Origin: Microbulbifer sp. Q7
GTDB lineage: Bacteria; Pseudomonadota; Gammaproteobacteria; Pseudomonadales; Cellvibrionaceae
DNA length: 64,000 nt
Reading direction: 5' to 3'
NCBI RefSeq assembly: GCF_001639145.1
Contig: NZ_LROY01000002.1
Coordinates: 962,501-1,026,500 of the forward strand
Below, piece by piece: positions 45,379 to 55,327 of the stretch (position 1 is the stretch's first letter; each line of letters begins with the position of its first letter). A program made the position numbers and the translations under genes. The notes below the pieces were generated by a model. It did not search any database. It worked only from the letters and a program-made list of their open reading frames with translations, and was not told the DNA's origin.

Positions 45379-47343
45379 ATGATGAGCGTGTTTCACCGAC
45401 GGCTGGTAGCAGCCGCCCTGGGTTTTTTGTTGTCGTTTTCGGTGCTGGCTCAGTCTTCCCCGGAGAGGGTTACTCTGTCTCTGGACAATGCCGATATTCG
45501 CGACCTGATTAACTGGGCGGCGGATTTCACCGGCAAAAACATCATTGTCCACCCGAATGTCAAAGGTAAGGTCACGGTTGTCGCCGGCGACCCGATGAGC
45601 CATGCACAGGCCTTCGACGTTTTCATGTCGGTGCTGCAGGTGAACGGCTTCAGCCTGGTTGAGCAGGGCGATGCCTGGAAAGTGGTTCCGGACGCGCTGG
45701 CCAAGCAACAGGCAATTCCGGTGATTGATGACCAGACGCGTGCCCGCGGCGAAGCGCTCGTGGTCCGCACCGTTCGTGTCGAGAATATCTCCGCGGCACA
45801 ACTGATTGCGATGTTGCGCCCACTCATCCCGCAGACGGGCCATCTCGCCGCCTATGCGGACACCAACACCCTCATCGTCGCAGACCGCGCTGCCAACATC
45901 GACCAGATCGTGCTGCTGATCAAGCAACTGGACCGCGCCGGTGCGATTGACATTGAACTGGTACCCCTGGAATTTGCCTCGGCAAAAGAGGTCAAGCAGG
46001 TGATCAATGAGTTGCTTCAGGGCGGTGGCAAGCAGGCGGGGAACGATGTCCAGCCGCTACGTATTGCCGTGGACGAGCGCTCTAACAGTATCCTGCTGAC
46101 CGGCGACCCGGTTACCCGCCAACAGCTCAAGAAAGTAATCGAGCGCCTTGATCAGCCTCTGGCTGGTGAGGGCAATACCGCCGTAGTTTACGTGCAGTAC
46201 GCCAGCGCCACGGATCTGAAACCGATCCTCGAGGGCATGAGCGGCAGTATTCAAAAAACGGAAAAAGACCAGCAGATCGCCGATGTTGAGGTCAGCATCC
46301 AGGTCAACGAGGAGCTGAACGCCCTGGTGCTTACCGCACCGCCCTCCCTGCTGGAGACCATGAAAGGTGTGATTGCCAAGTTGGACGTGCGCCGTGCCCA
46401 GGTGCTCATTGAAGCGATTATTGTGGAAGTCACTGAAGGCACCGGCAACAACCTTGGCGTAAAGTGGATTGCCGGCAACGATGACAATGTCTTTGCAGGG
46501 TTTGACAACGATTTTGCGGAAACACCGATCATCGATGATGACGGCAACGTGTTGTCGGAAGTCAATCCGTTTTCCCTGAATCCTGCCAACCTGGTCCGCT
46601 CCGGCTTGAACCTGGGTTTTCTGAGTGGCACGGATGTACGCGTGGCGGTCAATGCCATGGCCAGTGAAAACAATGCGAATATTCTTTCGACGCCGACCAT
46701 TATGGCCCTCGACAACGAAGAAGCTGAAATCCTCGTTGGCCAGAACGTACCCTTTATTACCGGTGAGCAGCTGCTTTCCGGCAGCAACAACGATCCATTC
46801 ACCACCATCCAGCGCCAGGATGTAGGCACGACCCTGAAGGTTACCCCCCGGGTCAACAATAACAACTCGGTGACACTGGAAATCGAACAGAAAGTGGAAA
46901 ACGTGTTGCCGGTTACCGGCCAGGCAGCGGACATCATTACCAGCAAGCGCGAGATCCGCACCAAGGTATTGATCGACGATGGTGCCATCCTGGTACTGGG
47001 CGGCCTGATTGAAGACAAGGTTACGGAGATCAATGACAAGGTGCCGCTGCTCGGCGACATCCCCGGCATCGGCCGCCTGTTCCGCAATTCGAAGAAAGAC
47101 GTCGACAAAACCAATCTGATGGTCTTCCTGCGCCCGCGCATCCTCAGTAACCAGATCGCCGGTTACGAGGAGACCCGCAAGCGCTACCGCGACATGCAGG
47201 AAAAACAGCTGCATCTGCGCGATAACACCAGCCGGATTTGGGATTGGAACCGCGGCGAAACCCTACCGGATCTGCTGCCGCCTGCTACGGCCATCGAGCC
47301 AGAGGCGGAGCCTCTTCCCATGGAGCCTGAGGACGTCAAGTGA
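45379..47343 (+). CDS. gspD: Type II secretion secretin GspD
   Basis: GspD forms the outer-membrane channel. The 654-residue protein has a signal peptide (about 1-24), N0-N3 domains (about 28-330, with repeated V..I..LD units) and the secretin domain (about 360-600) with the VPFITGEQ and VPLLGDIPGIGRLFR motifs. The C-terminal stretch (PEAEPLPMEPEDVK) is acidic and proline-rich. Its stop overlaps the gspE start. Confidence 0.95.
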   Translation: MMSVFHRRLVAAALGFLLSFSVLAQSSPERVTLSLDNADIRDLINWAADFTGKNIIVHPNVKGKVTVVAGDPMSHAQAFDVFMSVLQVNGFSLVEQGDAWKVVPDALAKQQAIPVIDDQTRARGEALVVRTVRVENISAAQLIAMLRPLIPQTGHLAAYADTNTLIVADRAANIDQIVLLIKQLDRAGAIDIELVPLEFASAKEVKQVINELLQGGGKQAGNDVQPLRIAVDERSNSILLTGDPVTRQQLKKVIERLDQPLAGEGNTAVVYVQYASATDLKPILEGMSGSIQKTEKDQQIADVEVSIQVNEELNALVLTAPPSLLETMKGVIAKLDVRRAQVLIEAIIVEVTEGTGNNLGVKWIAGNDDNVFAGFDNDFAETPIIDDDGNVLSEVNPFSLNPANLVRSGLNLGFLSGTDVRVAVNAMASENNANILSTPTIMALDNEEAEILVGQNVPFITGEQLLSGSNNDPFTTIQRQDVGTTLKVTPRVNNNNSVTLEIEQKVENVLPVTGQAADIITSKREIRTKVLIDDGAILVLGGLIEDKVTEINDKVPLLGDIPGIGRLFRNSKKDVDKTNLMVFLRPRILSNQIAGYEETRKRYRDMQEKQLHLRDNTSRIWDWNRGETLPDLLPPATAIEPEAEPLPMEPEDVK

Positions 47344-48821
47344 TGACGGATCTCGCGGTCAAACGTTTGCCCTACGCGTTCGCCAAGCGCCACCAGGTGC
47401 TGCTGGCTGAGGTGGATGGCACGCCGGTGTGCCAGTACGTGGCACCGTTGAACCCCACGGTGCTGGCGGAAGTGCAGCGACTGTGTGAAATGCCGCTGGG
47501 AATTGCCGCGGTTGAAGCGGAAGCCTTTCAGGAAGCGTTGCAGCGCCAGTACGAGAACCGCGAGGGCGGTAACTTGTCCGATGTGGAAGGCCTGGGGGAT
47601 GACCTGGACCTGGCTGCCGTCGCTGACTCTCTGCCGGAAACAGAGGATCTGCTGGAACAGGAAGACGATGCACCCATCGTCCGGCTGATCAACGCCATCT
47701 TTGCCGAATCGCTCAAGCAGGGCGCCTCGGATATTCACATTGAAACCTTTGAAAAGCGCCTTGTGGTGCGCTTCCGCGTGGATGGTGTACTGCGCGAAGT
47801 GCTGCAGCCACGACGGGCGCTGGCGCCACTGCTGGTTTCCCGTATCAAGGTAATGGCCAAGCTCGATATCGCCGAGAAGCGCGTGCCGCAGGACGGGCGT
47901 ATTTCCCTGCTGATGGGCGGCCGTGAGGTGGATGTACGTGTTTCAACCATGCCATCTTCCGCCGGCGAGCGGGTGGTGATGCGTCTGCTGGACAAGCAGG
48001 CGGGCAAGATGGATATGCGGCAGCTGGGAATGGCCGAAGGCGACCTGAAGGTCATGACGGAGCTGCTCGGCCGCCCACACGGCATTTTGCTGGTGACCGG
48101 GCCGACCGGCTCCGGTAAAACCACCACCCTGTATGCGGGCCTCGCCAGTATCAACAACCGCGAAAAGAACATTCTCACCGTCGAAGACCCGGTGGAATAC
48201 AACCTGGAAGGTGTCGGCCAAACCCAGGTGAATACGAAAGCGGATATGACGTTCGCGCGCGGCCTGCGAGCCATTCTCCGGCAAGACCCGGATGTGGTCA
48301 TGGTGGGTGAAATCCGTGACCTGGAGACCATGCAGATTGCCATTCAGGCAAGTTTGACCGGCCACCTGGTGCTCTCCACTTTGCACACCAATACTGCCCT
48401 CGGCGCCGTTACGCGCCTTGTGGATATGGGGATTGAACCCTTCCTGCTGTCGTCCAGTGTGATCGGTGTGCTCGCCCAGCGCCTGGTGCGGGTGTTGTGT
48501 CCGGACTGCCGCCAGGCCCATGCGGCCGACAGCTTCGAGTGCAGAATGCTCGGCGTGGACGAGCGCGAGGGGGCAACCATTTATCGCCCCGGTGGCTGCG
48601 AGAAGTGCAATCACAGCGGCTATCTCGGGCGCGTCGGCATTTATGAGCTGGTGCCCGTGAATGAGAAGCTGCGTCAATTGATTCATGATCGCGCATCGGA
48701 AAGTGCGCTGGTCCAGGAGGCCCGCACGCTCGGCCCCAGTATTCGCGACGACGGTATGGCCAAGGTCCTTGCCGGTATCACTTCACTGGAAGAAGTGCTT
48801 CGAGTAACCCAGGAGTCTTGA
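47343..48821 (+). CDS. gspE: Type II secretion ATPase GspE
   Basis: GspE is the cytoplasmic hexameric ATPase driving pseudopilus assembly. The 492-residue protein has Walker A GPTGSGKTTTLYAGL, the Asp box, Walker B ILRQDPDVVMVGEIRD and the zinc-binding tetracysteine region (CPDC...CEKCNHSGYLGR) typical of GspE. The ATG at 47343 overlaps the gspD stop; a GTG one codon earlier is possible. It is followed by gspF after one base. Confidence 0.96.
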   Translation: MTDLAVKRLPYAFAKRHQVLLAEVDGTPVCQYVAPLNPTVLAEVQRLCEMPLGIAAVEAEAFQEALQRQYENREGGNLSDVEGLGDDLDLAAVADSLPETEDLLEQEDDAPIVRLINAIFAESLKQGASDIHIETFEKRLVVRFRVDGVLREVLQPRRALAPLLVSRIKVMAKLDIAEKRVPQDGRISLLMGGREVDVRVSTMPSSAGERVVMRLLDKQAGKMDMRQLGMAEGDLKVMTELLGRPHGILLVTGPTGSGKTTTLYAGLASINNREKNILTVEDPVEYNLEGVGQTQVNTKADMTFARGLRAILRQDPDVVMVGEIRDLETMQIAIQASLTGHLVLSTLHTNTALGAVTRLVDMGIEPFLLSSSVIGVLAQRLVRVLCPDCRQAHAADSFECRMLGVDEREGATIYRPGGCEKCNHSGYLGRVGIYELVPVNEKLRQLIHDRASESALVQEARTLGPSIRDDGMAKVLAGITSLEEVLRVTQES

Positions 48822-48822
48822 G

Positions 48823-50040
48823 ATGGGTGCTTTCGAGTACACCGCGCTCAACAGTGGTGGGCGCAAGAATCGGGGAACGCTAGAGGCCGACAGTGCCAAA
48901 GCGGCCCGCCAGCAACTGCGCGCCCGCGGGTTGATCCCGCTGGAAGTCAATGCCGCCTCCGAATCGAGCAGCGCCGGCAGTGCCAGCATCCTGTCCGGCA
49001 GCCCGGGGCTCAGCGTAAAGGCGCTTGCCTTGTTGACCCGGCAAATTGCCACCTTGTTGCGCGCCGGTATACCCTTGGAAGAAACCCTCGGCGCTATTGC
49101 CAATCAATCCCGCAACCAGAAAGTTCGGCGTATCGTTCTGGCGGTGCGTGCCAAAGTGCTGGAAGGGCACAGCTTTGCCCAGGCCCTCGCCAGTTTCCCA
49201 CGGGCGTTTCCCAAACTGTACCGCGCGACCGTGGAAGCCGGCGAGCACTCCGGTCACCTGGATGATGTTCTGGAGCGCCTGGCGGATTACACCGAAAACC
49301 AGCAGGTCTTTCGGCAAAAGGTCCAGCTGGCCCTGATCTATCCCCTGGTGCTGGTGGTGATCTGTGTACTCGTGGTCACCGGCCTGATGGTGTATGTGGT
49401 GCCGGATGTAATCGAGGTCTTTACCGGTACCGGGCAGCAGTTGCCACTGGCTACCCGGATACTGGTGTCGATCAGTGACTTTATTGCGGCGTGGGGCTGG
49501 TTGATCCCACCGGCGATCCTGGCACTGGCGATTGGCTGGATACTGCTGCTGCGCAGACCGGGCTTTCGGTACCGGTTCCACCACCGTTTGCTGGACATGC
49601 CCGCCATCGGCTGGCTGGTGCGGGGAGGGCAGAGTGCCCGCTACGTGGGAACCCTGGCGATTCTCACCGGTAGTAGCGTCCCGCTGGTGCAGGCCATGGG
49701 TATTGCCAGTGGTGTAATGAGCAACGATTACCTGAAGGAGCGCCTGCAGATTGCACAGAAGTTTGTGCGTGAAGGGGGCAGCCTGCGGCGGGCGCTGGAA
49801 GATGTTGAATACTTCCCGCCGATGATGACGTATATGGTAGCCAGCGGTGAATCTTCTGGCACCCTCGACCAGATGCTGGTTCGGGCAGCGGAAAATCAGG
49901 AGCGGGATCTGCAAGGTGCCGTCACCGCATTTGTGAGCCTGTTTGAACCGATCATGCTGCTGGTGATGGCAGGTATTGTGCTGTTTATCGTGATGGCCAT
50001 CATGATGCCAATTATGAATATGAACCAGCTGGTTGTTTGA
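48823..50040 (+). CDS. gspF: Type II secretion inner-membrane protein GspF
   Basis: GspF is the polytopic platform protein that contacts GspE and GspL. The 405-residue protein has two homologous cytoplasmic domains and three membrane segments (about 170-190, 220-245, 375-400). The characteristic GAFEYTALNSGGRKNRGTLEADS N-terminus and ASGESSGTLDQML repeat are present. Confidence 0.95.
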   Translation: MGAFEYTALNSGGRKNRGTLEADSAKAARQQLRARGLIPLEVNAASESSSAGSASILSGSPGLSVKALALLTRQIATLLRAGIPLEETLGAIANQSRNQKVRRIVLAVRAKVLEGHSFAQALASFPRAFPKLYRATVEAGEHSGHLDDVLERLADYTENQQVFRQKVQLALIYPLVLVVICVLVVTGLMVYVVPDVIEVFTGTGQQLPLATRILVSISDFIAAWGWLIPPAILALAIGWILLLRRPGFRYRFHHRLLDMPAIGWLVRGGQSARYVGTLAILTGSSVPLVQAMGIASGVMSNDYLKERLQIAQKFVREGGSLRRALEDVEYFPPMMTYMVASGESSGTLDQMLVRAAENQERDLQGAVTAFVSLFEPIMLLVMAGIVLFIVMAIMMPIMNMNQLVV

Positions 50041-50101
50041 TGACAACGGTTGGTAAACGACTGAGGGCAGTGGCCCCAAACTCTTTTTGTGAGGTTGCAA
50101 G

Positions 50102-50530
50102 ATGAAAAAACTACATAACAGTCGGGGTTTTACCCTGATCGAAATCATGGTGGTCATCGTGATTCTGGGCGTGCTGGGCGCACTGGTGGTTCCCAATATC
50201 ATGGGCCGTACCGGTGAGGCGCGTGTGAAAGCGGCCACCGTGGACCTGCGTGCGATTTCCACTGCCCTGGATATGTACCGCATGGACAATTTCGTATACC
50301 CCAGTTCCGATCAGGGGCTGGAAGCGCTGGTAACCAAACCCTCTGGCTTCCCGGAAGCCAAAAACTGGAATGAACCCTACCTGAAAAAAGCGCCGAAGGA
50401 TCCCTGGGGCAACGCGTACCAGTACATCAGCCCGGGCAGCTCCGGCCCTTATGATCTGTTCAGCCTGGGTGCTGATGGCAAGCCGGGTGGTGAAGGCGAA
50501 GCCGCCGATCTTTTTGCTTCTGAACTCTGA
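50102..50530 (+). CDS. gspG: Major pseudopilin GspG
   Basis: GspG is the main subunit of the pseudopilus. The 142-residue precursor has the prepilin peptidase site G-FTLIEIMVVIVILG after a nine-residue leader, the glutamate at mature position 5, and the C-terminal calcium-binding region with DPWGNAYQYISPG and LGADGKPGGEGE. GTGAGG lies upstream of the ATG. It requires a prepilin peptidase (GspO/PilD) encoded elsewhere. Confidence 0.96.
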   Translation: MKKLHNSRGFTLIEIMVVIVILGVLGALVVPNIMGRTGEARVKAATVDLRAISTALDMYRMDNFVYPSSDQGLEALVTKPSGFPEAKNWNEPYLKKAPKDPWGNAYQYISPGSSGPYDLFSLGADGKPGGEGEAADLFASEL

Positions 50531-50553
50531 GGCAGGCCCAGGTCACCGCTGAT

Positions 50554-51183
50554 ATGCGTAGAGCAGCGCACCGCCAACGGGGATTTACCCTGATCGAACT
50601 GCTGGTGGTGATGGTCATCATCGCCTCACTGGCAGGCATGGCGACTTTGTCTCTGCGTAATACCGATGGCCGCAATTGGACCGGTGAGGTACAGCGCCTG
50701 GCGAATCTTCTGCAGCTGGTGGCCGACCGTGCCCTGATCGACAAGGCCCACTACGGAGTGGTGTTCGAAGAAAGTGGCTACCAGGTAGTCCGTTACGATT
50801 CCGGCAGCATGAAGTGGCAGGAAATGGACTTTTCCGGTCAACCCGCGGGGGCCAATGCCCGCCGCTTTACGGCCCACGAGCTTCCTCCGATCATGCGCCT
50901 TGAGGTCCTCTCGCAGACCGAATTGCCCGGTGCCAATGGCGACGACCGCAGTTTTGGCGGTGCCGGTCGCGGCGCTGAGGGGGATCGCGCCCGCTCGGGC
51001 AAGGGCGGTAATGGCGCTGATAAAGAAATTCTTCCCCAGTTTGCGGCGCTCTCCAGCGGCGAGGTGTTGCCGGTCGAAATCGGCTTCTTCCTGATGAAAA
51101 ACGGCGATATCGCACGCGCCGCGATCATTTCTTACAGCAGCCTCTACGGCATGCAACTGGAGTGGCAGAGCGATGAGTACTGA
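50554..51183 (+). CDS. gspH: Minor pseudopilin GspH
   Basis: A 209-residue pseudopilin with cleavage site RG-FTLIELLVVMVIIASL. It is longer than usual because of a Gly/Arg-rich insertion (about 128-155, GAGRGAEGDRARSGKGGNG). It overlaps gspI by 11 bases. Confidence 0.9.
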   Translation: MRRAAHRQRGFTLIELLVVMVIIASLAGMATLSLRNTDGRNWTGEVQRLANLLQLVADRALIDKAHYGVVFEESGYQVVRYDSGSMKWQEMDFSGQPAGANARRFTAHELPPIMRLEVLSQTELPGANGDDRSFGGAGRGAEGDRARSGKGGNGADKEILPQFAALSSGEVLPVEIGFFLMKNGDIARAAIISYSSLYGMQLEWQSDEY

Positions 51184-51598
51184 TACTCGCGCACACCATT
51201 CACGCCTGCGCAGCCAGCGTGGGTTCACCCTGGTCGAGGTGCTGGTAGCACTGGTGATTTTCGGAGTGATTGCCGCCAGCGTACTGAAAACCCTTCAAGA
51301 CAGTGTGCGCCAGCAGGTCGCCTTGGAAGAGCGCCTCACCGCAAACTGGGTGGCGCAGCAGGCACTGGCCGAAATCCGTTTGCGTACGGATTGGCCGCCG
51401 CTGGGCAAAAAGACGGAAAAAGTACTGCTGGGTGACCGTGAGTGGCAGGTCACCGCTGAAGTAAAGAGCACCAATGAGCCGAAGATGCGGCACATTATCG
51501 TGCAGGTAGGCTGGCCGGAAGCGGAGCAGCCAATTCTCACCATCGACTCCTGGATGGCGCAGTCTGCCAGTGCACGCGCTGGGGGAGGGCGGTCATGA
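51173..51598 (+). CDS. gspI: Minor pseudopilin GspI
   Basis: A 141-residue pseudopilin with a longer 17-residue leader before G-FTLVEVLVALVIFGVIAAS. The mature part is the standard GspI core (WVAQQALAEIRL, WQVTAEV). It forms the tip complex with GspJ and GspK. It overlaps gspH and gspJ. Confidence 0.93.
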   Translation: MSTDTRAHHSRLRSQRGFTLVEVLVALVIFGVIAASVLKTLQDSVRQQVALEERLTANWVAQQALAEIRLRTDWPPLGKKTEKVLLGDREWQVTAEVKSTNEPKMRHIIVQVGWPEAEQPILTIDSWMAQSASARAGGGRS

Positions 51599-52428
51599 CG
51601 CGCCCACAACAACCTGCCGCGGGCTTTACCCTGATCGAAATCATGGTGGTGCTGGTGATCGTCTCAATCATCGGCATCGGCTCCTATTCCCTGCTCGAAA
51701 CCTTCTTTACCACCGATCGGGTGCTCACGGCGCGGGCTGATGAGATGCGCCGCCTTTCCATGGCCATGTACCGCATGGACGATGATCTGCGCCAGCTCAC
51801 CGTACGACCGGTCAAAAATGCCTACAGCGGCTACGAGCCTGCTTTCCTTGGGGTAACCAGCGAGTTTGAATTTACCCGCCTGGGCGCGGCAAACCTGACG
51901 GGCGAGCCTCGTGGCAACGTGCAGCGTCTGCGCTATGGAATTGGCTACGCCGACGAGGATTCAGACAGCCGGATTGCCCCTGCTATTGACGACGATACTG
52001 CCCTGCTATTGCGCAGCCGCTGGCAAGTGCTGGATCGGGGGCCCGATTCCGAACCCATCGCGGAGCCGATACTCGATGGGGTCATTGATCTCAATTTTCG
52101 CTATTACGACCGGGATACCAAGGCCTGGCTCGCCCAGTGGCCTCCGGCCTCGTCTGCGACCACTCCTGGGGCAGTCGATCTTCGCCTGCCCCGAGCGCTG
52201 GAGGTGACTCTGGTAACACGCACCGGTGGCGAGATACGCCGAGTGTTTTCGTTACCCGAATATACCGTGGTTGCCGGTGGTGGCAGTTCGAGCAGTAGCG
52301 GCGGAGGCCAGGACGACGGCTCTGGGAATGACGGCTCTGGGAATGACGGGGGTGGCGACGACGGCAGCGGCGACGATCGAGGTGGCAGCAGTGGCTCTGA
52401 TGATCGCAGCCGGGGCGGTGACCGATGA
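51595..52428 (+). CDS. gspJ: Minor pseudopilin GspJ with an acidic Gly-rich tail
   Basis: A 277-residue pseudopilin with site AAG-FTLIEIMVVLVIVSI and the usual GspJ core to about residue 225. A low-complexity tail of about 50 residues (Gly, Ser, Asp, Asn rich) follows, partly encoded by a 15-base tandem repeat near 52318-52347. Such an acidic tail is unusual for the tip complex and may bind calcium or substrates. It overlaps gspK by four bases. Confidence 0.9.
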   Translation: MTRPQQPAAGFTLIEIMVVLVIVSIIGIGSYSLLETFFTTDRVLTARADEMRRLSMAMYRMDDDLRQLTVRPVKNAYSGYEPAFLGVTSEFEFTRLGAANLTGEPRGNVQRLRYGIGYADEDSDSRIAPAIDDDTALLLRSRWQVLDRGPDSEPIAEPILDGVIDLNFRYYDRDTKAWLAQWPPASSATTPGAVDLRLPRALEVTLVTRTGGEIRRVFSLPEYTVVAGGGSSSSSGGGQDDGSGNDGSGNDGGGDDGSGDDRGGSSGSDDRSRGGDR

Positions 52429-53423
52429 GCAAGGTCGGTTTACCGCAGCAGCGAGGAGTGGCCTTGATCACGGTGCTGCTGGTCATGGTCATAGCCGTGG
52501 CTGCCGTGACCCATGCGGTTACCCGCAATCGCCTGGCCATTTCCCGGACCAGTGCCATTCTGGCCAACACCCAGCTCGCGGAATTCGTGCACGGTGCCGA
52601 GGCCTGGGCCATTATCGCGCTGGAGAAGGATTTCGAGGAGGACCGCACCGCGAGCTCGGCCAGTGACAATTTGCTCGAGGCCTGGGCGCAAAAGTTGGTG
52701 GAGTTTAATCCGGATAACGGAAAAATTCGCATTCAAATCAAAGACTTAAATTCCTGTTTTAACGTAAATAATTTAGCTGCCACGGGCAGGGCGGGAGGCG
52801 ATTCGGGCGGGGCCTCCGCCGAGGCGGATACCACCGATAGCAAAGTGCTACAGCGGCTGGTACGCAATCTCGGGGGCAGGCGGGAAACTGCGCTGGCGAT
52901 CGAGGACTGGGTGGACCCGGGGGATACCCCGCTTTCATCCGGCACTGAGGACACGGGCTACCTGGGCCAGGAAGTGGCCCACCGTACGCCGGATACCTTT
53001 ATCACCGACATTTCCGAGCTCAGTGCGGGGCAGGGTATCGAGCCAAAAGAATGGAGCGCAATAGCGCCGGAGCTTTGTGCGCTGCCGGAGTCCGGAACGA
53101 AAATAAACGTGAATACGGCTTCCCAGGAACTGCTCTCAGCAATGTACCCCTCGGCGAATATTCCGGGGCTCATCAGTCAGCGCGAGAGCACACCCTTTGT
53201 CCAGATGGGTGACCTCTCCGCGTTTGGTATCACCGGGGGTGCAGAATTGGATTTCAACAGCGCGTATTATGTGGCGCATATAGCGGTGCAGCTGGGCCTC
53301 GAAAACAGACAGTACTGGGAATCGATGCTCAAGCTTGACACCACCACCGGTGCGGTGGAGGTCATTCAGCGTCAGCGGCGCGAATTTTCCGGGCAATATT
53401 TGCAGGAATTACTGGGGGATTAA
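52425..53423 (+). CDS. gspK: Minor pseudopilin GspK
   Basis: A 332-residue tip pseudopilin. The prepilin-like segment is QQRG-VALITVLLVMVIAVAAV without the usual glutamate at position 5, as normal for GspK. The large alpha-helical domain includes FNVNNLAA and INVNTASQELL, both family features. It ends directly before gspL. Confidence 0.93.
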   Translation: MSKVGLPQQRGVALITVLLVMVIAVAAVTHAVTRNRLAISRTSAILANTQLAEFVHGAEAWAIIALEKDFEEDRTASSASDNLLEAWAQKLVEFNPDNGKIRIQIKDLNSCFNVNNLAATGRAGGDSGGASAEADTTDSKVLQRLVRNLGGRRETALAIEDWVDPGDTPLSSGTEDTGYLGQEVAHRTPDTFITDISELSAGQGIEPKEWSAIAPELCALPESGTKINVNTASQELLSAMYPSANIPGLISQRESTPFVQMGDLSAFGITGGAELDFNSAYYVAHIAVQLGLENRQYWESMLKLDTTTGAVEVIQRQRREFSGQYLQELLGD

Positions 53424-54782
53424 TTGAGCCAGGAATTGAAATTACTAAGGCTGCGTGAGCCTGTCGCGGGATCCCACAGTGGCGACCAGGTGCAGACAGC
53501 CGGCAACCTGCTGTTGCAATGCTGGCGCGATAACGCCTGGCACGCGGTGGCCACGGATGCGGGTTTCCAGGCAGCATTTCGCAATGGTATCTCTGAGCCT
53601 GGCTACGGGGAGTCTATGCCGTACCCTGGCCACGGCGAGCACCCAGCGGCGTCAGATGGCCCGGACGCGGATGCCCTGACCTTCGCCCCGCAAGATCGTG
53701 TGGTATTGCTGCTGCCCGGCAGCTGGGTGTGGAACGGACTTGAGAACGTACCCCGTGCCGCGCGCCGTCAGAGCAGCGCGGTTGGGTACATGGTGGAGGA
53801 GCAGCTCGCGGATGACGTGGACGAGCTGCACTTTGTTTGCGAGCCCGTTGCCGGTGACCTGTGCAGCGTGATGGCCATCGCCAGTGACAAGCTCGCCGCA
53901 CTGAAGGGGCAGATAGATCGCCTCGGGTGGCCGGTGGTGGCCGCCTTACCGGAGTATCGGATTCTCGGCGATGCCGGCGCTACCTCGGCGGTGTGGTTTG
54001 AGGGCGAGCGCGCGCATTTCTGGCTGTCCGTGGGGAAAGGCCTCTCGGTAGCAAGACCGCTGGCTGGGGTTATTGCAGAGAGTCTGTTTGCCGAGGATGT
54101 TGCGGAATCGGAAGAGGCAGGGCCAGCACAGCCAGAGGAGGTCGCACCGCTGCGCGTGTACGGTGACCCCACCGCGCTCGAACTGGCCACCTTGGAACAG
54201 CTGACCGTGCTCGAGCCGGTCAATGATGCGCCGGAGGCTTTGTTTAACCCACCGCTGGTCGCAAAGACGCCGGGTAACCTGCTCACCGGGGATTACCAGA
54301 TCACTCTCGCGTCGGGCGCCGGCCCTTGGTGGAGAAAGCCGGCCATTGCCGTTGCGGCGTGTTTTGTGTTGCAGCTGCTGTTTTATGTCGGTGCGGGCAC
54401 CTATTACAAAGTGCAGGCCGGGTACGCCGACGAGTCCGCTCGTGCCCTGTTTAGCGAGATTTTCCCAGGCGATCGCCCCAGTGCCGATTTACGTCGCCAG
54501 ATCATGGGCTACCTGAATCAAACATCCGGTGGTGGCGGAGAGTTTGCCGGCCAGTTACAACAGCTGAGCCAGGTCTGGACGACCGCAAAGCCCGGTGAAC
54601 TCAAGCTGCAGTCTCTGCGGTTTGACGGTAATCGGGGCGAACTGGTGTTGCAGCTGCGTGCTGCCAACCTCGGTCAGCTCGATGCGGTGGTCGGAAAGCT
54701 GGGCAGTGGCCAGTTCAAGGCAGAGCTGTTGGCGGCCAATGAGCTCGAAGACGGCGTCTCCGGGCGGATCCGGCTGCGATGA
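53424..54782 (+). CDS. gspL: Type II secretion protein GspL
   Basis: GspL binds GspE in the cytoplasm and GspM in the periplasm. The 452-residue protein has an actin-like cytoplasmic domain (about 1-295), one membrane segment (about 305-325: AIAVAACFVLQLLFYVGAG) and a periplasmic ferredoxin-like domain. It starts with TTG immediately after the gspK stop, with GGGGG a few bases upstream. It overlaps gspM by four bases. Confidence 0.9.
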   Translation: MSQELKLLRLREPVAGSHSGDQVQTAGNLLLQCWRDNAWHAVATDAGFQAAFRNGISEPGYGESMPYPGHGEHPAASDGPDADALTFAPQDRVVLLLPGSWVWNGLENVPRAARRQSSAVGYMVEEQLADDVDELHFVCEPVAGDLCSVMAIASDKLAALKGQIDRLGWPVVAALPEYRILGDAGATSAVWFEGERAHFWLSVGKGLSVARPLAGVIAESLFAEDVAESEEAGPAQPEEVAPLRVYGDPTALELATLEQLTVLEPVNDAPEALFNPPLVAKTPGNLLTGDYQITLASGAGPWWRKPAIAVAACFVLQLLFYVGAGTYYKVQAGYADESARALFSEIFPGDRPSADLRRQIMGYLNQTSGGGGEFAGQLQQLSQVWTTAKPGELKLQSLRFDGNRGELVLQLRAANLGQLDAVVGKLGSGQFKAELLAANELEDGVSGRIRLR

Positions 54783-55327
54783 GTCGACTCCAATTGCAAT
54801 CCAGCAGCGGCATAACCAGAGAAAATGCACCCAATACTATGAAGCAAACGATCGAACAGTGGCGTCAGAAATGGGTGGCGCTCCCTCCCAGCGACCAGCG
54901 TGCACTGGCTATGCTGGCCCTGTTTCTCGGAGCGATCTTTATTGTCTTCGGGCTGTTCAAGCCGGCGCAGGCCTATTTCGACAACGCCCGCGCAGAAGCG
55001 CAACAGTCCCGGGAACTCGTCACCTGGATCGAACAGCAGCGTCCCCAGCTTGAGCGCGTGCAGCGCAATATGGGGGGGCAGTCGCAGGCACAGGGCACGC
55101 TCTTGCAGCGGGTCACTGCCGCGGCGAACAATCACAAGGTGACCATCAAGCGGTTCGAGCCGGAGGGCGATGGTCGTATCCGTCTGTGGATTGATGAGGC
55201 GCGCTATCAGGACTTGCAGCCCTGGTTGAACACCCTGCTGCAGCAGCGTTTCATCATCCGTTCGGTCAGTGTCGATGCGCTGGGCGAAGAGGGGATGGTG
55301 TCCGCGCGGCTGACTCTGGAGCGGTGA
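54779..55327 (+). CDS. gspM: Type II secretion protein GspM
   Basis: GspM is the bitopic partner of GspL. The product has one membrane segment (LAMLALFLGAIFIVFGLF) and a periplasmic ferredoxin-like domain (VTAAANNHKVTIKRFEPEG, LQPWLNTLLQQ). The ATG overlapping the gspL stop gives 182 residues; the internal ATG at 54839 (MKQTIEQW) gives 162, closer to the family size, and may be the real start. No gspN follows, and no prepilin peptidase gene is in the cluster. Confidence 0.88.
   Translation: MSRLQLQSSSGITRENAPNTMKQTIEQWRQKWVALPPSDQRALAMLALFLGAIFIVFGLFKPAQAYFDNARAEAQQSRELVTWIEQQRPQLERVQRNMGGQSQAQGTLLQRVTAAANNHKVTIKRFEPEGDGRIRLWIDEARYQDLQPWLNTLLQQRFIIRSVSVDALGEEGMVSARLTLER

Noticed and set aside
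46057..47214. A 385-codon open frame antisense to gspD
   Set aside because: gspD is certain from its secretin motifs and operon position; the antisense frame has no protein-like features.
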